64,000 nucleotides of DNA from Candidatus Obscuribacter sp. (GCA_016718315.1 JADKDV010000001.1:434001-498000), one strand, 5' to 3'; counted from the stretch's first letter, positions 54,672 to 63,779 are shown. The notes: a model not told the origin generated them from the sequence alone. Numbers and translations: made by a program.

Positions 54672-56228
54672 AGTTTTTAGTTTTTGATAAAGTACTTTTG
54701 ACTGGTGCCTTTTGTCCACCGGTATATTTTTCATAGCCTTGATAGCGATGTTTTGCAGTCGGCAAAATGTCAGTAGTTCATTGTCCAACGCACCACTTTT
54801 GTCTTTGATTGTGACCACCAGCACTGCTTTGTTATCGACTTCTACATAAGCACAGGCTTTGATGTTGTTATAAGACATGGCTCTGGCTTCAACCATTAGA
54901 GGATAACGGTCTTTAACCAGCATGCTTTGCTGCTCAATGCGTCCGACTAGATAAAGCTCACCTTTACTATCGAGATATCCAGCATCACCAGTGGCATGCC
55001 AGACTTTGCCATCATTTGTCACAATCTTGTTTGGCGCCGTACCACTTAGATAGCGCTCAACAACATGCTCTCCACTGACTACGATGGCGCCAATCTGGTG
55101 AGCGGGCAAAGCCAGAGTATTTAGCAACTGCTCATCAACTACTGCCTTGCAAGCGAGATGCTCCTGCCAGTCTCTGGGCAAAATTAAAAGCTGTACTGAC
55201 TGACAGGGCTTGCCCTGACAAATACCAGAGCCAAGCCGGGCTTGACTAATAGCTTGCTTAAGATTGGCGCAGTCGATTTCCAGGTGAGCTACAGGTTCGG
55301 CTTCAGTGGAGCCATAGACAGAGATAATATGAGCGCTACCAAAAGCTTGTTGGATCGTCGTCAGAGCGCTAGCAAAAACAGGTGCACCACCCACATAGAT
55401 TTTATTCACTGAGTCAAATGTCTTATTTGAAGCCATGACACTCTCAGATAGATTTTGCACAAAGCGTGGCGAAGCAAGAATCGTATCTGGTTCAAACTTT
55501 TCGATGGCACTAACAGCCATCTGGAGAGAGTCTTTTGTCAGTTTTGATTGTCCAAATATGGTAGTTGTGCCGTAAGACAAAAATGCCAGAGTAAAAATTG
55601 GCAGAGTACTAAATGCCACTCTGGACTGACCTAGAGCCAGACTGTCCTGTAATACAAGTGCTTGCTTGTGCAAAAAGTCGTGACTGCGTGCTATTGCCTT
55701 AGCTCTACCGGTAGTACCACTGGTAAAAGTGATTAAAGCCGCTGCCGATGGCTCCACATCGATTATAAAATCAGGAGCATCGACTCCTGCCTGATTTGAC
55801 TTAGAGTGGGCATTTATAACAGGCCATTGTGGTAAAGCGGATAATTTTATGCCACTGGCCAGGCTAAGTAATCTAGCCACACCTTTTAAAAGTAGATTTT
55901 TACCCACCACAATAAGAGCTGGTTTGACCAGACTGACTGCCTCCAAAAGACTCTTGAGACCACTTGCTGGATCCACTACCATTGCCACAAGACCCAGGCT
56001 ATTGACAGCCAGCATTGCCGCAAAAAATTCGAGCGATAGAGGCATCATCAATAGCACCACAGCGCCCCTATTTAGTCTGAGCCGCCGGAGATTTTGAGCG
56101 TAGCAACGCGTCAGCATAAATAGCTGACTGTAGCTAATTTGTCTCACCCCTTTTTTTGTCAAATCGACCAGGGCTGCTTTATGGGGAGTTAGACTGGCTA
56201 TCTCTTTTAGCCTTGTGACAATATTCAT
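54573..56228 (-). CDS. Acyl-adenylating ligase (AMP-dependent synthetase), lipid operon
   Basis: A 551-residue ATP-dependent acyl-activating enzyme of the ANL family. Motifs: TSGTTGRAKA (169-178), YGSTEAEPV, TGDAGYLDSKGELYLVGR and the C-terminal catalytic lysine in DKRHQSKVLY (Lys511). The PVDKRHQSK form resembles OleC-type and related long-chain fatty-acyl ligases; the exact acid and acceptor are unknown. The tail of about 40 residues beyond Lys511 is coded in the antisense overlap with the gene at 54165. It starts four bases inside the end of the GNAT-like gene (ATGA) and is last in the operon. Confidence 0.87.
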   Translation of the reverse strand: MNIVTRLKEIASLTPHKAALVDLTKKGVRQISYSQLFMLTRCYAQNLRRLRLNRGAVVLLMMPLSLEFFAAMLAVNSLGLVAMVVDPASGLKSLLEAVSLVKPALIVVGKNLLLKGVARLLSLASGIKLSALPQWPVINAHSKSNQAGVDAPDFIIDVEPSAAALITFTSGTTGRAKAIARSHDFLHKQALVLQDSLALGQSRVAFSTLPIFTLAFLSYGTTTIFGQSKLTKDSLQMAVSAIEKFEPDTILASPRFVQNLSESVMASNKTFDSVNKIYVGGAPVFASALTTIQQAFGSAHIISVYGSTEAEPVAHLEIDCANLKQAISQARLGSGICQGKPCQSVQLLILPRDWQEHLACKAVVDEQLLNTLALPAHQIGAIVVSGEHVVERYLSGTAPNKIVTNDGKVWHATGDAGYLDSKGELYLVGRIEQQSMLVKDRYPLMVEARAMSYNNIKACAYVEVDNKAVLVVTIKDKSGALDNELLTFCRLQNIAIKAMKNIPVDKRHQSKVLYQKLKTSVATLRSVGADNTRPFLSFKGFDLRSRDTYSG

Positions 56229-57058
56229 ATTGACTCACCCTGACAAATAGTCTTAGCTAAAAGTCCATAGCGTCTAATAACTGAGGCATTGACCAGATTG
56301 GCTATATAAGCGGACATACCGTCCTCTTTGTATAACGCCAATAGCAGCTGCTCAAAGCCAAGTCTCTTGCTGCGCTCAATGGCCCTTGATACAAGAGTCA
56401 GACCGAGTCCTTTTAAGTCAGGACCATTTTGACGCATCAAAGTTTTGAGAATGGCGCCCTTACCGCTTTGGTCCATGCCATCCAAAAGCACAAGGCAAAG
56501 TCCAACCAGTTGGCCGTCCCTATAGACCAACTCAGTTAGTGCGGGCAATTTTGCCATTAGCGGCTTAACAGGCTGATATAGAGCCAAAAACTCAGACCAG
56601 TCAATGGCTTTGTAGAGATAATTATGGACAAAGGACTGGCAACTGAGTTGATAAATATCGTTCAGCTGTTGATCAAAACAATCCATGTCAAAAGGCTTAA
56701 AAGTAAGCTCACCAAACTCAGGATAGTCTAAAGAGCGACCGTCACTCTTTAGATTACAGACACTGGTAGCATAGGTGCTGGTGATATCAAAACCAGCTTT
56801 AAGACCGCTATCGACATACTCTCGCCAGTCGCTGTTATAGGGCTCCAGCATAAAAGCTGGTGCACCAGTATCTGCTATCACTGTGCGATAACGGTGCCAG
56901 GTATCTCTGTCGATGGGACCGATGACAGAGCCTGCCCCGGATTTAACGGCAGTGTTTTGTATATTTTGCCAGTAAGAGTGATAGTGACAATCCACCGGCA
57001 AATCAAAATATTGGGTGTGCTTATAACTAGAAATACAATTTGTATCTATGCTTTGCAT
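56225..57058 (-). CDS. GNAT-like acyltransferase, lipid operon
   Basis: A 277-residue protein resembling the N-acetyl/N-acyltransferase superfamily. GPIDRDTWHRYR lies in the N-terminal half. The C-terminal half has the strand-loop-helix LVYRDGQLVGLCLVLLDG and LKGLGLTLVSRAIERSKRLG in place of the acyl-CoA-binding motif. ATG 57058 follows the lipid-kinase stop by four bases; an upstream frame to 57169 overlaps that gene and is less likely. In this setting it may attach an acyl group to an amine, but that is inference. The family assignment is moderate. Confidence 0.7.
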   Translation of the reverse strand: MQSIDTNCISSYKHTQYFDLPVDCHYHSYWQNIQNTAVKSGAGSVIGPIDRDTWHRYRTVIADTGAPAFMLEPYNSDWREYVDSGLKAGFDITSTYATSVCNLKSDGRSLDYPEFGELTFKPFDMDCFDQQLNDIYQLSCQSFVHNYLYKAIDWSEFLALYQPVKPLMAKLPALTELVYRDGQLVGLCLVLLDGMDQSGKGAILKTLMRQNGPDLKGLGLTLVSRAIERSKRLGFEQLLLALYKEDGMSAYIANLVNASVIRRYGLLAKTICQGESI

Positions 57059-57062
57059 TGTT

Positions 57063-58364
57063 TTATACCAGTAAAAAAAACGACATGGCGCCAAAAGTAG
57101 CAACTGCACTCTGTTTAAACCAACGCCCCGGTCTATCACGCTTTTGATTTTTGCCAGTGACAAGGACAAATAACAGAGTCAAGATAAAAACATACAAAAG
57201 ACTGGTGACACTGAGCCAGACACTGGTTTGATTAAGTACCAAATATGGCAAAAATAGTAGCGACCAACTCTTAAGACTATTAAAAAAGATCTGCCACATA
57301 GTTGCTCCAGCATTACCACCCATGGAGAGTTCAGCGCTAGCTGTTATCGCCCCCTGGGTGACAAAAGCCAGTGTGTAGACAAAGAGCAGAGACGGGCTAT
57401 GGGCAACTTGAGGCCACAAAAGACAAACCAGACCAACAAAAGACATAGATAGGACGGCGTTTTCGCAGTGCCCAGCAGAGAGCCTCTGGCACTTTACCGA
57501 CTGTGGCAAAAGCAACCTGTAACCCAGTAACATAAGTGCTGGCATGAGCAAATAAGTGATACCACCATGACTGACAGCCAGATAGCCATAAGCCATAATG
57601 ATCAAATTGGCGTTGCCGGATAGATCAGTAATGCGGCGCAATAGCAATACTGTCACCATTAATAAAGCAAGCCAGCCAAGCTGGACAAGGAGTGCTTGCC
57701 AATCCAAATTGATGGTTTGTTTAAGAGTAAAAAAGAGAGCCACTGGCACAAGTAGATTATCAAATCCAGCCGATGAAAACCCTTCTACGATTGTTGCCAG
57801 AGCAGCGAGCAAAAGTGCAATGAGGCAAATGCTGCAGGCACTGAGCGGTGCAAAAATCGCTAACACAAAAGCAATAACAAAAGAGGCAGTGACAAAAAAG
57901 GCCACTGAGCCTTCTATTGTTTTGTGTCCCAATCTGGTGCGATAGCGATTTGTGCCACGCTCGCCAATCAAAGCAGCAGCCGAGTCAGCAAAAGCCAAAA
58001 CCGCCACCGGCACGATATAAAACAGAGGCTGGCCCTGACTGAGATAAAAGATCAAAGCTACAGCTAGAGGAAACAAGAGCTCTCCGCAGGAGAGACGACT
58101 GACACCAAATAGTAAATCTCTAGCTGCACTTTTACCGCTTTTAAGCACTAGCAAAATGCACTGCACAAGCAAACAAAGCAAAACAACAGGATAAATATTG
58201 TCAAAGAGCCAGGGAAAGCTGAGGGCACTGGCCCCCATAATCAAATGGACTAGCTTCCTGGCAAGCTCCGGATAAGCACGCACATGCTTCCTGAACAATT
58301 GCCCGAGTAAAAGTAGGGCACCCAGTACTGCCAGCACCAAAATAATTGAGACAAAATTATTCAT
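57063..58364 (-). CDS. SEC59/VTE5-like (dolichol/phytol kinase) membrane protein, lipid operon
   Basis: A 433-residue polytopic membrane protein with about 11-12 helices. The N-terminal half matches CTP-dependent lipid kinases and related CDP-diglyceride synthase-like proteins: ELARKLVHL (33-41), ADSAAALIGERGT (126-138, with Asp127) and GHKTIEGSVAFF (146-157). The second half (about 225-433) adds more helices with an AVSHGGITYLL loop and is not obviously the same domain. A likely role is phosphorylating an isoprenoid or lipid alcohol. It starts one base after the BtaA-like gene. Confidence 0.82.
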   Translation of the reverse strand: MNNFVSIILVLAVLGALLLLGQLFRKHVRAYPELARKLVHLIMGASALSFPWLFDNIYPVVLLCLLVQCILLVLKSGKSAARDLLFGVSRLSCGELLFPLAVALIFYLSQGQPLFYIVPVAVLAFADSAAALIGERGTNRYRTRLGHKTIEGSVAFFVTASFVIAFVLAIFAPLSACSICLIALLLAALATIVEGFSSAGFDNLLVPVALFFTLKQTINLDWQALLVQLGWLALLMVTVLLLRRITDLSGNANLIIMAYGYLAVSHGGITYLLMPALMLLGYRLLLPQSVKCQRLSAGHCENAVLSMSFVGLVCLLWPQVAHSPSLLFVYTLAFVTQGAITASAELSMGGNAGATMWQIFFNSLKSWSLLFLPYLVLNQTSVWLSVTSLLYVFILTLLFVLVTGKNQKRDRPGRWFKQSAVATFGAMSFFLLV

Positions 58365-58365
58365 C

Positions 58366-59472
58366 TCAAGCCATCACTCTTTCAAAAATGAAGCGCTTAT
58401 AAAAAAAGGTCGTACTTAAGCCGGGCAGGTCATTTTCGAGCACAACCTGGCGGCTTGACTGACCATCCGAAAAATCTTCCATATTGCGGTCCACTAGCAT
58501 ATTCCAGTAGGCCACTCTGGCACCACAGCGAGACACCCGCACAATTTGTGCAGTCAATCTGGCAACACTTTCTAAGTCAAGATATTCAAAGACATCAGAC
58601 AAATTAAATGCACTGACAGATCCTGCCGGCAAATCTTTGAGTACATCGGTGAGCGAGCCCTGGACAATATCGAGTTTATCTAGATTGGACTGAATGGACT
58701 GATAATTTTCTACCCTCAAGTAGTGAGGCAAAACTTCTTCATAGCCACCGGTGAGAATATAGTGCAAGTAAGGATTATCTATGTGGGCACTGGATAGCAA
58801 ATGGCTACGAGTGGCAGTGGCCACAAAGCTACTTAGTGAGTCAGAGGCATAGTCAAAAAAGCAACGCTCGCGTCCAAGCAAACGCAAAAGTGGCTTAGAA
58901 AAGAACATTTTGCAAAGTAATCTATAAGCAGGGTTAGCCCAGGTCTTATAAAACATTTCACGCTCGCTTTCGGACTTATTGGCAAATAGAGCACTAATAG
59001 TCTCCTGCCTGTGCACCATAGGCAGTATTAACCTTCTAAAGATGGCAAAATAGCTCTCCAACTTGCCGCCGTGATTGACACCCCTTTTTACAAGTTTGCT
59101 CCGACTATCAAAATAACTGGCACAGCCGCTCGTAAGTGTTGGTCTAATCTTTTGATATAAACGCCAACGCAAGTCTTGTAACCCGGGACTTAATTTTTCT
59201 TGTCCCTTGACACCAAGCAGGGTCAGAGTCTGACCGTGACTTAAGACTTTGAAGCAGGCTGCTTTATACTCGAGCAAATAGAGCTGAGCCGGCGAAAGGT
59301 CAACGGCAATAACGCGCTCAGGGTTTTGGCTAAGTAAAGAGAGTGTATTGTCACCAGCTGAAGCAATAGAGATAACCACATCGCCACTAGCTGGTTTGAG
59401 AGTATCAAGCAGGAGACTGGCATCCTCCCAGCACTGCGAATATCTAATTACTTGATTGGAAATACTTTTCAT
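58366..59472 (-). CDS. BtaA-like (DUF3419) 3-amino-3-carboxypropyl transferase, lipid operon
   Basis: A 368-residue soluble protein of the DUF3419/BtaA family. BtaA transfers the 3-amino-3-carboxypropyl group of S-adenosylmethionine to diacylglycerol, giving the homoserine head of betaine lipids. Seen: YSQCWEDASLLLDTL near the N-terminus, SAM motif ISIASAGDNTLSLL, AVDLSPAQLYLLEYKAA and FNLSDVFEYLD. ATG 59472 is preferred over GTG 59487. The methyltransferase BtaB that would complete betaine-lipid synthesis is not present, so the acceptor or the final product may differ. Confidence 0.85.
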   Translation of the reverse strand: MKSISNQVIRYSQCWEDASLLLDTLKPASGDVVISIASAGDNTLSLLSQNPERVIAVDLSPAQLYLLEYKAACFKVLSHGQTLTLLGVKGQEKLSPGLQDLRWRLYQKIRPTLTSGCASYFDSRSKLVKRGVNHGGKLESYFAIFRRLILPMVHRQETISALFANKSESEREMFYKTWANPAYRLLCKMFFSKPLLRLLGRERCFFDYASDSLSSFVATATRSHLLSSAHIDNPYLHYILTGGYEEVLPHYLRVENYQSIQSNLDKLDIVQGSLTDVLKDLPAGSVSAFNLSDVFEYLDLESVARLTAQIVRVSRCGARVAYWNMLVDRNMEDFSDGQSSRQVVLENDLPGLSTTFFYKRFIFERVMA

Positions 59473-59523
59473 TTTATTTGCACCCACTAACTGCTGTTAT
59501 TGTGGGGCAAAAGAAGGTGCGGA

Positions 59524-62139
59524 TCAGGCGGCGTCCAACAGATCCCCAACTGCTCTTTTTAGAATGGTGACCCGTCCACTACTGCCGTCTACCTCGATAT
59601 AGTCTCCATTGCAGATGGTCTCGGTAGCACCGCTTACTGCCACAACACAGGGCAAGCCAAGCTCTCTAGAAACAATGGCGGTATGAGAGAGTAGGCTACC
59701 AAAATTGGTAACAAGCCCGGCAGCCAGGGCAAAATGCACAATCCAGCCAGGATCGGTGCGCTCAGCCACAAGTATTTCGCCTTTATTGAGTGTTTCGCTG
59801 GTCGGGTCTTTTATCACCCTGGCAATACCCCTCACAGTGCCTCGAGAAGCAGCAATACCCTCTAAAACGAGACTCTCTGCATGAGAGGATGATTCTGGTC
59901 CAAAATCTAGGACCAAGCCTCTAGCAGCTTCAAAAACACTGAGACCGTAAGCCCCATCAAATTCCACACGACAGGGCGACTGGTTTTCGGTAAATTCAGC
60001 TTGACGCAGTCGCACCAGTGCTTTTAAATCCAGGTTAAGTGCTGTACCACGCACAAAACCAAGTATTTCATCTACCGATAAATAAAAAATGTCCCGTGCA
60101 TCTTGCAGTTTGCCAGCCTCAAATAGTCTTTTGCCCATGCTATTAAAGATCAGTCTGACCATGCCAAAGACACGAGTGCGGGCAAAGCGCAGGTTTTCTC
60201 TCTGAGCAATCAGTTTGGCTGTAAGTCTGGATAAAATAACAACAGGCAAAGCCTGGCAAATTGATTCTTTTGTCTCCCCGCCGATTTTAGGCTCCTTGTA
60301 AGCTTTTGGCTCCACATCTGACTTACGACTTTGCACCATTGTCATAATCGTTTTTAGTAGCACGGTGGGGTCATCTTTGACTGATGGCACCTCCAGCTTG
60401 AGTTCACTCAAACTGCGGTCGCCAAATTGTTTGATGTAGGCAAGATAGAGACTTTGGACTTGTGGGTTTTGACTGAGCAGGTCTGTTATTGCCTCTGGCT
60501 TTGCCTTACTAATTGCGCTGCAGAGTGCGCTGTCATCTGCTATATGACTGGCGATTACCTCCAGTAGCTGGGGTGGTGCAGCAGATATAACTGCGCTCTG
60601 ACCTTTGAGATAGAGATGCAAGTCGCTATCAGGGACATTGTATTTTTTGAGAGCGCTCTTGAGCAGACCAAAGGCAATCATGGCAAAAAAGTCATTGGTG
60701 ACAGGCGCATCCCAGCGGTTAATTAGGATGCTCTCTAGCTCCATATATAACTTGGCCAGGTCAGCCATGGTCATTTGGGCAACTGCCTCTCTATCCAGCT
60801 CAAGAGCCTGGTCCAGCCGTTTATTAAAAGCATTGATGCTGCTAGTAAGAGTTAAGGCCGCATAGCCAATCTTGAGAAGACTTAAGCCGCTATGCAAACG
60901 ACTAGTCAAAGTACTACTAAATCCGCTGTCCAAATCACTGGAGAGAGACTTAACGCCCATCATCTGCTCCATAAAAACTCTATTGCTTTTATAAAATGGC
61001 AGCATGGCGATGACACCATACCAGCTTTGCATGTTGTAATAGATTTTGTTCTGGTGATAAGCCAACATAAAGTCAAAGATATCGCTGTGAGCCTGGATGG
61101 TCTCAATAGGTACACCCAATAGTTTGACAAAGCTCTGGTAGACCTGACTGTAAGCCCGCCTGGCAAAGCTAAAAGTAAGCGGACTGGTAGTGCCTGGATA
61201 GCTCTCCTGAATATTGCTAGCATCAAATATGGTGGTTGGTGAAATTGTGCATGGTGACACTGCACTGGATGACATTGTGGTAGATGACTGTTGTTTATCT
61301 ACATTTTTGACAGTCGTTATGGGCCTTGCCTGGACGATGTAGAGATCCTGTCCAGAAAAACAAAATTCGATATCGACAGGACACTGCCACTCAGATTTTA
61401 TCAATAGCAGGGCACTAAGCAATTGACTGAGCTCCTTGTCACTTAACAAAGTATTGTTCTGTCTGCTCAATTGATCGCTAAGCCAGACAGACTCTCCGTT
61501 GCAATGACCACTGACCAGCTTATCGCCATATCCTGCCACAAGATTGGCTAAAGGACGAGCTTTGTCACTTTGCTCACGCCCATTTGGCTGTATCGCTTTC
61601 AAATCATCGGTCAGAGCACCACATGAGAGTGGATCATCACTAAAAGCGATACCAGAAACAGTGGCCTCGACCATTTCCTGCACAATCACAAAAATGGAGC
61701 CGAGACTGTCTTTATTGAGCCTGCTCAATTTGAGATAGCTCTGAATCCTCTCACTTGCTAAAGAATCCCGCACATCAAGGATGCGGCGACTGACTTTGGC
61801 TACAGGTACGTTTAGATAACTATCAAATTGACCAGCAAAACTATGATTGACTCCGTCTTCACCACAAGCAGAAGAACGCACAGCAAAGAGGGAATCACAG
61901 TTACTGGCTCTATTGTAGTGACAGCCAGTATCGCCCCTAAGAGTCCTGAGGCTGCTCTTAAGCTGGCGTAAACTAGCTAAGCTGGGCTGCCAGTCTGGAG
62001 CAATGACAAAAAACGCTGGCACCTTAAAGACCTGATTATCAGTCGATTGAGCCAATCTCTTCAGTCGATAAAGGCCATCGGCTTTACCACCCTGACTTAC
62101 AGTCTCTACACTGCTACAGGACAAATCAATGTTATTCAT
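59524..62139 (-). CDS. PEP-synthase-like / rifampin-phosphotransferase-like dikinase, lipid operon
   Basis: An 871-residue ATP-dependent dikinase. The N-terminal ATP-grasp part (1-280) has GGKADGLYRL (17-26), FAVRSSACGEDG (85-96), FAGQFDSYLNV (101-111), SGIAFSDDP and DIEF...YIVQARPI. A helical middle region (about 290-765) follows. A swivelling phosphohistidine domain ends it, with GSLLSHTAIVSRELGLPCVV (His819). The PEP-binding TIM barrel of PEP synthase is absent. Size and domain order therefore match rifampin phosphotransferase, which phosphorylates a hydroxyl on a small molecule. The substrate is probably an intermediate of this operon. It overlaps the UbiA stop by four bases. Confidence 0.88.
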   Translation of the reverse strand: MNNIDLSCSSVETVSQGGKADGLYRLKRLAQSTDNQVFKVPAFFVIAPDWQPSLASLRQLKSSLRTLRGDTGCHYNRASNCDSLFAVRSSACGEDGVNHSFAGQFDSYLNVPVAKVSRRILDVRDSLASERIQSYLKLSRLNKDSLGSIFVIVQEMVEATVSGIAFSDDPLSCGALTDDLKAIQPNGREQSDKARPLANLVAGYGDKLVSGHCNGESVWLSDQLSRQNNTLLSDKELSQLLSALLLIKSEWQCPVDIEFCFSGQDLYIVQARPITTVKNVDKQQSSTTMSSSAVSPCTISPTTIFDASNIQESYPGTTSPLTFSFARRAYSQVYQSFVKLLGVPIETIQAHSDIFDFMLAYHQNKIYYNMQSWYGVIAMLPFYKSNRVFMEQMMGVKSLSSDLDSGFSSTLTSRLHSGLSLLKIGYAALTLTSSINAFNKRLDQALELDREAVAQMTMADLAKLYMELESILINRWDAPVTNDFFAMIAFGLLKSALKKYNVPDSDLHLYLKGQSAVISAAPPQLLEVIASHIADDSALCSAISKAKPEAITDLLSQNPQVQSLYLAYIKQFGDRSLSELKLEVPSVKDDPTVLLKTIMTMVQSRKSDVEPKAYKEPKIGGETKESICQALPVVILSRLTAKLIAQRENLRFARTRVFGMVRLIFNSMGKRLFEAGKLQDARDIFYLSVDEILGFVRGTALNLDLKALVRLRQAEFTENQSPCRVEFDGAYGLSVFEAARGLVLDFGPESSSHAESLVLEGIAASRGTVRGIARVIKDPTSETLNKGEILVAERTDPGWIVHFALAAGLVTNFGSLLSHTAIVSRELGLPCVVAVSGATETICNGDYIEVDGSSGRVTILKRAVGDLLDAA

Positions 62140-63080
62140 AGGACCTCTATAGATTTAAAAATCAAAACAGCCAGATAACAAACCAATACAGATAAATTGG
62201 CACACTTAGTAGATGTGCTGGCAATGGCAGCGCCGCCAGCACTCATAGCTTTGCCTAGAGAGACAACATAAAAGTAATCAAAGACTAAAAAAGTAAGACC
62301 AAACAAAAGCCGAGTCAAATCAGTGTGCATCAAGAGCAAAAGAAGACACTGAGAGATTAGTGAACAAACGAGCAGTAGACAAGTTGCGCCCCTGACACCA
62401 AGCAAACTGCTATAGCTCTGGATACCAGGTACCTCTAATTTGCTGTCAAATATTTTGCGACCAAGCTCAATCACCATGCCATTAAAAAAGCTCGCCCCAA
62501 AAAAGAACAGGAGACGCAGGTCAAAAGTGCCATGGCTAAAATCAAAACTGGTAATGAGCAGATCGCAAAACAGCATGATAAACATATGAGTGACCATATA
62601 GACAAATGGTCTTGCCTTCAAAAAGGTTGGGCAAAAAAATTCTCGCCCCATCAAAAACAGATAGAGCCAGGTGGCAAGCAAGATTAAAAGCACCAGCGGA
62701 CCAGCCATTGCACAGATAGCAAGTTGCATAAAGCCCAGAGCAAAGGCTATAAAACTGAGTTGATTGAGGGTGATAAGACCACGTGGCACCGGTCGCGATG
62801 GCAGATATAGAGCGTCATTGTCTTTGTCTTTATGTTCGTCAGCCACCCTGAGCTGAAAAAACAGAGCAAAAATGGTCAGACTTGCTCCCAGCAGATGCTG
62901 CCAGTTTAGTAAGTCGCCAAACGAAACACCACGGTGCTCAAGGCGCAAAACAGTTGATAGAGTGATGCCTGCCACACTAAAAAGCACAGTCATAAGACCA
63001 TAGCTGGCCAGAGGAAAGCGCTCGGCACAATAGAGCCAGAGACGTGTGCTTAAGGATAAAGATAGACGGCTTTGTTGCAT
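62136..63080 (-). CDS. UbiA-family prenyltransferase, lipid operon
   Basis: An integral membrane protein of about 314 residues with eight or nine helices. The first Asp-rich motif is FQLRVADEHKDKDND, followed by YLPSRPVPRGLI. The second half has MVIELGRKIFDSKLEVPGI, the usual second-motif region in this subgroup. Acceptor and donor are unknown. ATG 63080 has GGTGG a few bases upstream; ATG 63104 is the longer option. Its stop overlaps the dikinase start (ATGA). It is first in a six-gene minus-strand operon, 145 bases downstream of yqeY. Confidence 0.85.
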   Translation of the reverse strand: MQQSRLSLSLSTRLWLYCAERFPLASYGLMTVLFSVAGITLSTVLRLEHRGVSFGDLLNWQHLLGASLTIFALFFQLRVADEHKDKDNDALYLPSRPVPRGLITLNQLSFIAFALGFMQLAICAMAGPLVLLILLATWLYLFLMGREFFCPTFLKARPFVYMVTHMFIMLFCDLLITSFDFSHGTFDLRLLFFFGASFFNGMVIELGRKIFDSKLEVPGIQSYSSLLGVRGATCLLLVCSLISQCLLLLLMHTDLTRLLFGLTFLVFDYFYVVSLGKAMSAGGAAIASTSTKCANLSVLVCYLAVLIFKSIEVL

Positions 63081-63199
63081 GTCACACCACCAGGATGTGA
63101 TCATTATTGATTGCCGTGCCAGGTCAAAACTTTATGGCAAAACAGTTTGAGTACTGATGCTATTAACTAATTTCAGCCTTTCATTTCAGCTGTTAATCG

Positions 63200-63238
63200 C
63201 AGCCGTTCTTCTCAGCCGTTCTTCTCAGCCGTTCATTT
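63200..63238. repeat. Three-copy 13-base tandem repeat at the end of yqeY
   Basis: CAGCCGTTCTTCT occurs twice exactly and once with its last bases changed (CAGCCGTTCATTT). The array spans the yqeY stop codon and the space before the lipid operon. A related CAGCTGTT lies just before it at 63188. Confidence 0.75.
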
Positions 63239-63668
63239 CTTCTGTCACTATTTGTCGTACCAGATTGCCGTCAGCCAGACCTTTGAGCTTGGGCATGACT
63301 GCCTTCATCAAGGACCCTTGATTGCGCTCAGCAGCAGGAATGGCTGCAATGATTTCTTTGATCATGGCGCGGATTTCGGCTTCTGATTTTTGAGCAGGCA
63401 TGTAATGCATCAAAATGTCGCGCTCACGAGTTTCTTTTTCTACCAACTCCTGACGGTTGCCCTTTCTAAACTCGGCAATAGAGTCATTGCGCTGCTTTAC
63501 TTGTTTTGCCAAAACAGCCATTTCGTCTTCGGGCGTGAGGTCCTTTTGGAGCTCCGTGCGCTTGTATGTAAAAGCCGACAAAACTGAGCGCAAAGTATCA
63601 ATACGCTCTTGCTCGCGGGCTTTCATCGCGGTTTTAAGATCTTCTGAGAGTTTTTCTTTAAGGCTCAT
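63225..63668 (-). CDS. YqeY-like protein (GatB/YqeY domain)
   Basis: A 147-residue soluble protein of the YqeY family, with homology to the tRNA-binding tail of GatB. Start SLKEKLSEDLKTAMKAREQERIDTLR, middle AKQVKQRNDSIAEFRKGNRQEL and end QGSLMKAVMPKLKGLADGNLV are all characteristic. Its cellular role is not established; a link to tRNA is likely. It lies between rodA and the lipid operon on the same strand. Confidence 0.93.
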   Translation of the reverse strand: MSLKEKLSEDLKTAMKAREQERIDTLRSVLSAFTYKRTELQKDLTPEDEMAVLAKQVKQRNDSIAEFRKGNRQELVEKETRERDILMHYMPAQKSEAEIRAMIKEIIAAIPAAERNQGSLMKAVMPKLKGLADGNLVRQIVTEEMNG

Positions 63669-63760
63669 AACAACTATTCTTTCTGTCGGATAATGCAGAC
63701 AATGATAAAGAGCCCTGAGTCATTTAGCAATGGCAGGCAAATCACAGGCAAATGAGAATA

Positions 63761-63779
63761 GAGAGAGTGTGTGTGTGTG
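63761..63779. repeat. GA/GT dinucleotide repeat after rodA
   Basis: A (GA)3(GT)6-7 run directly follows the rodA stop codon on the downstream side. It is a simple-sequence tract prone to slippage, in non-coding DNA. Confidence 0.8.

Noticed and set aside
63225..63668. Reading YqeY as GatB, partner of the gatA in this window
   Set aside because: It has only the tail domain (147 residues) and lies about 59 kb away; GatB proper is about 480 residues.
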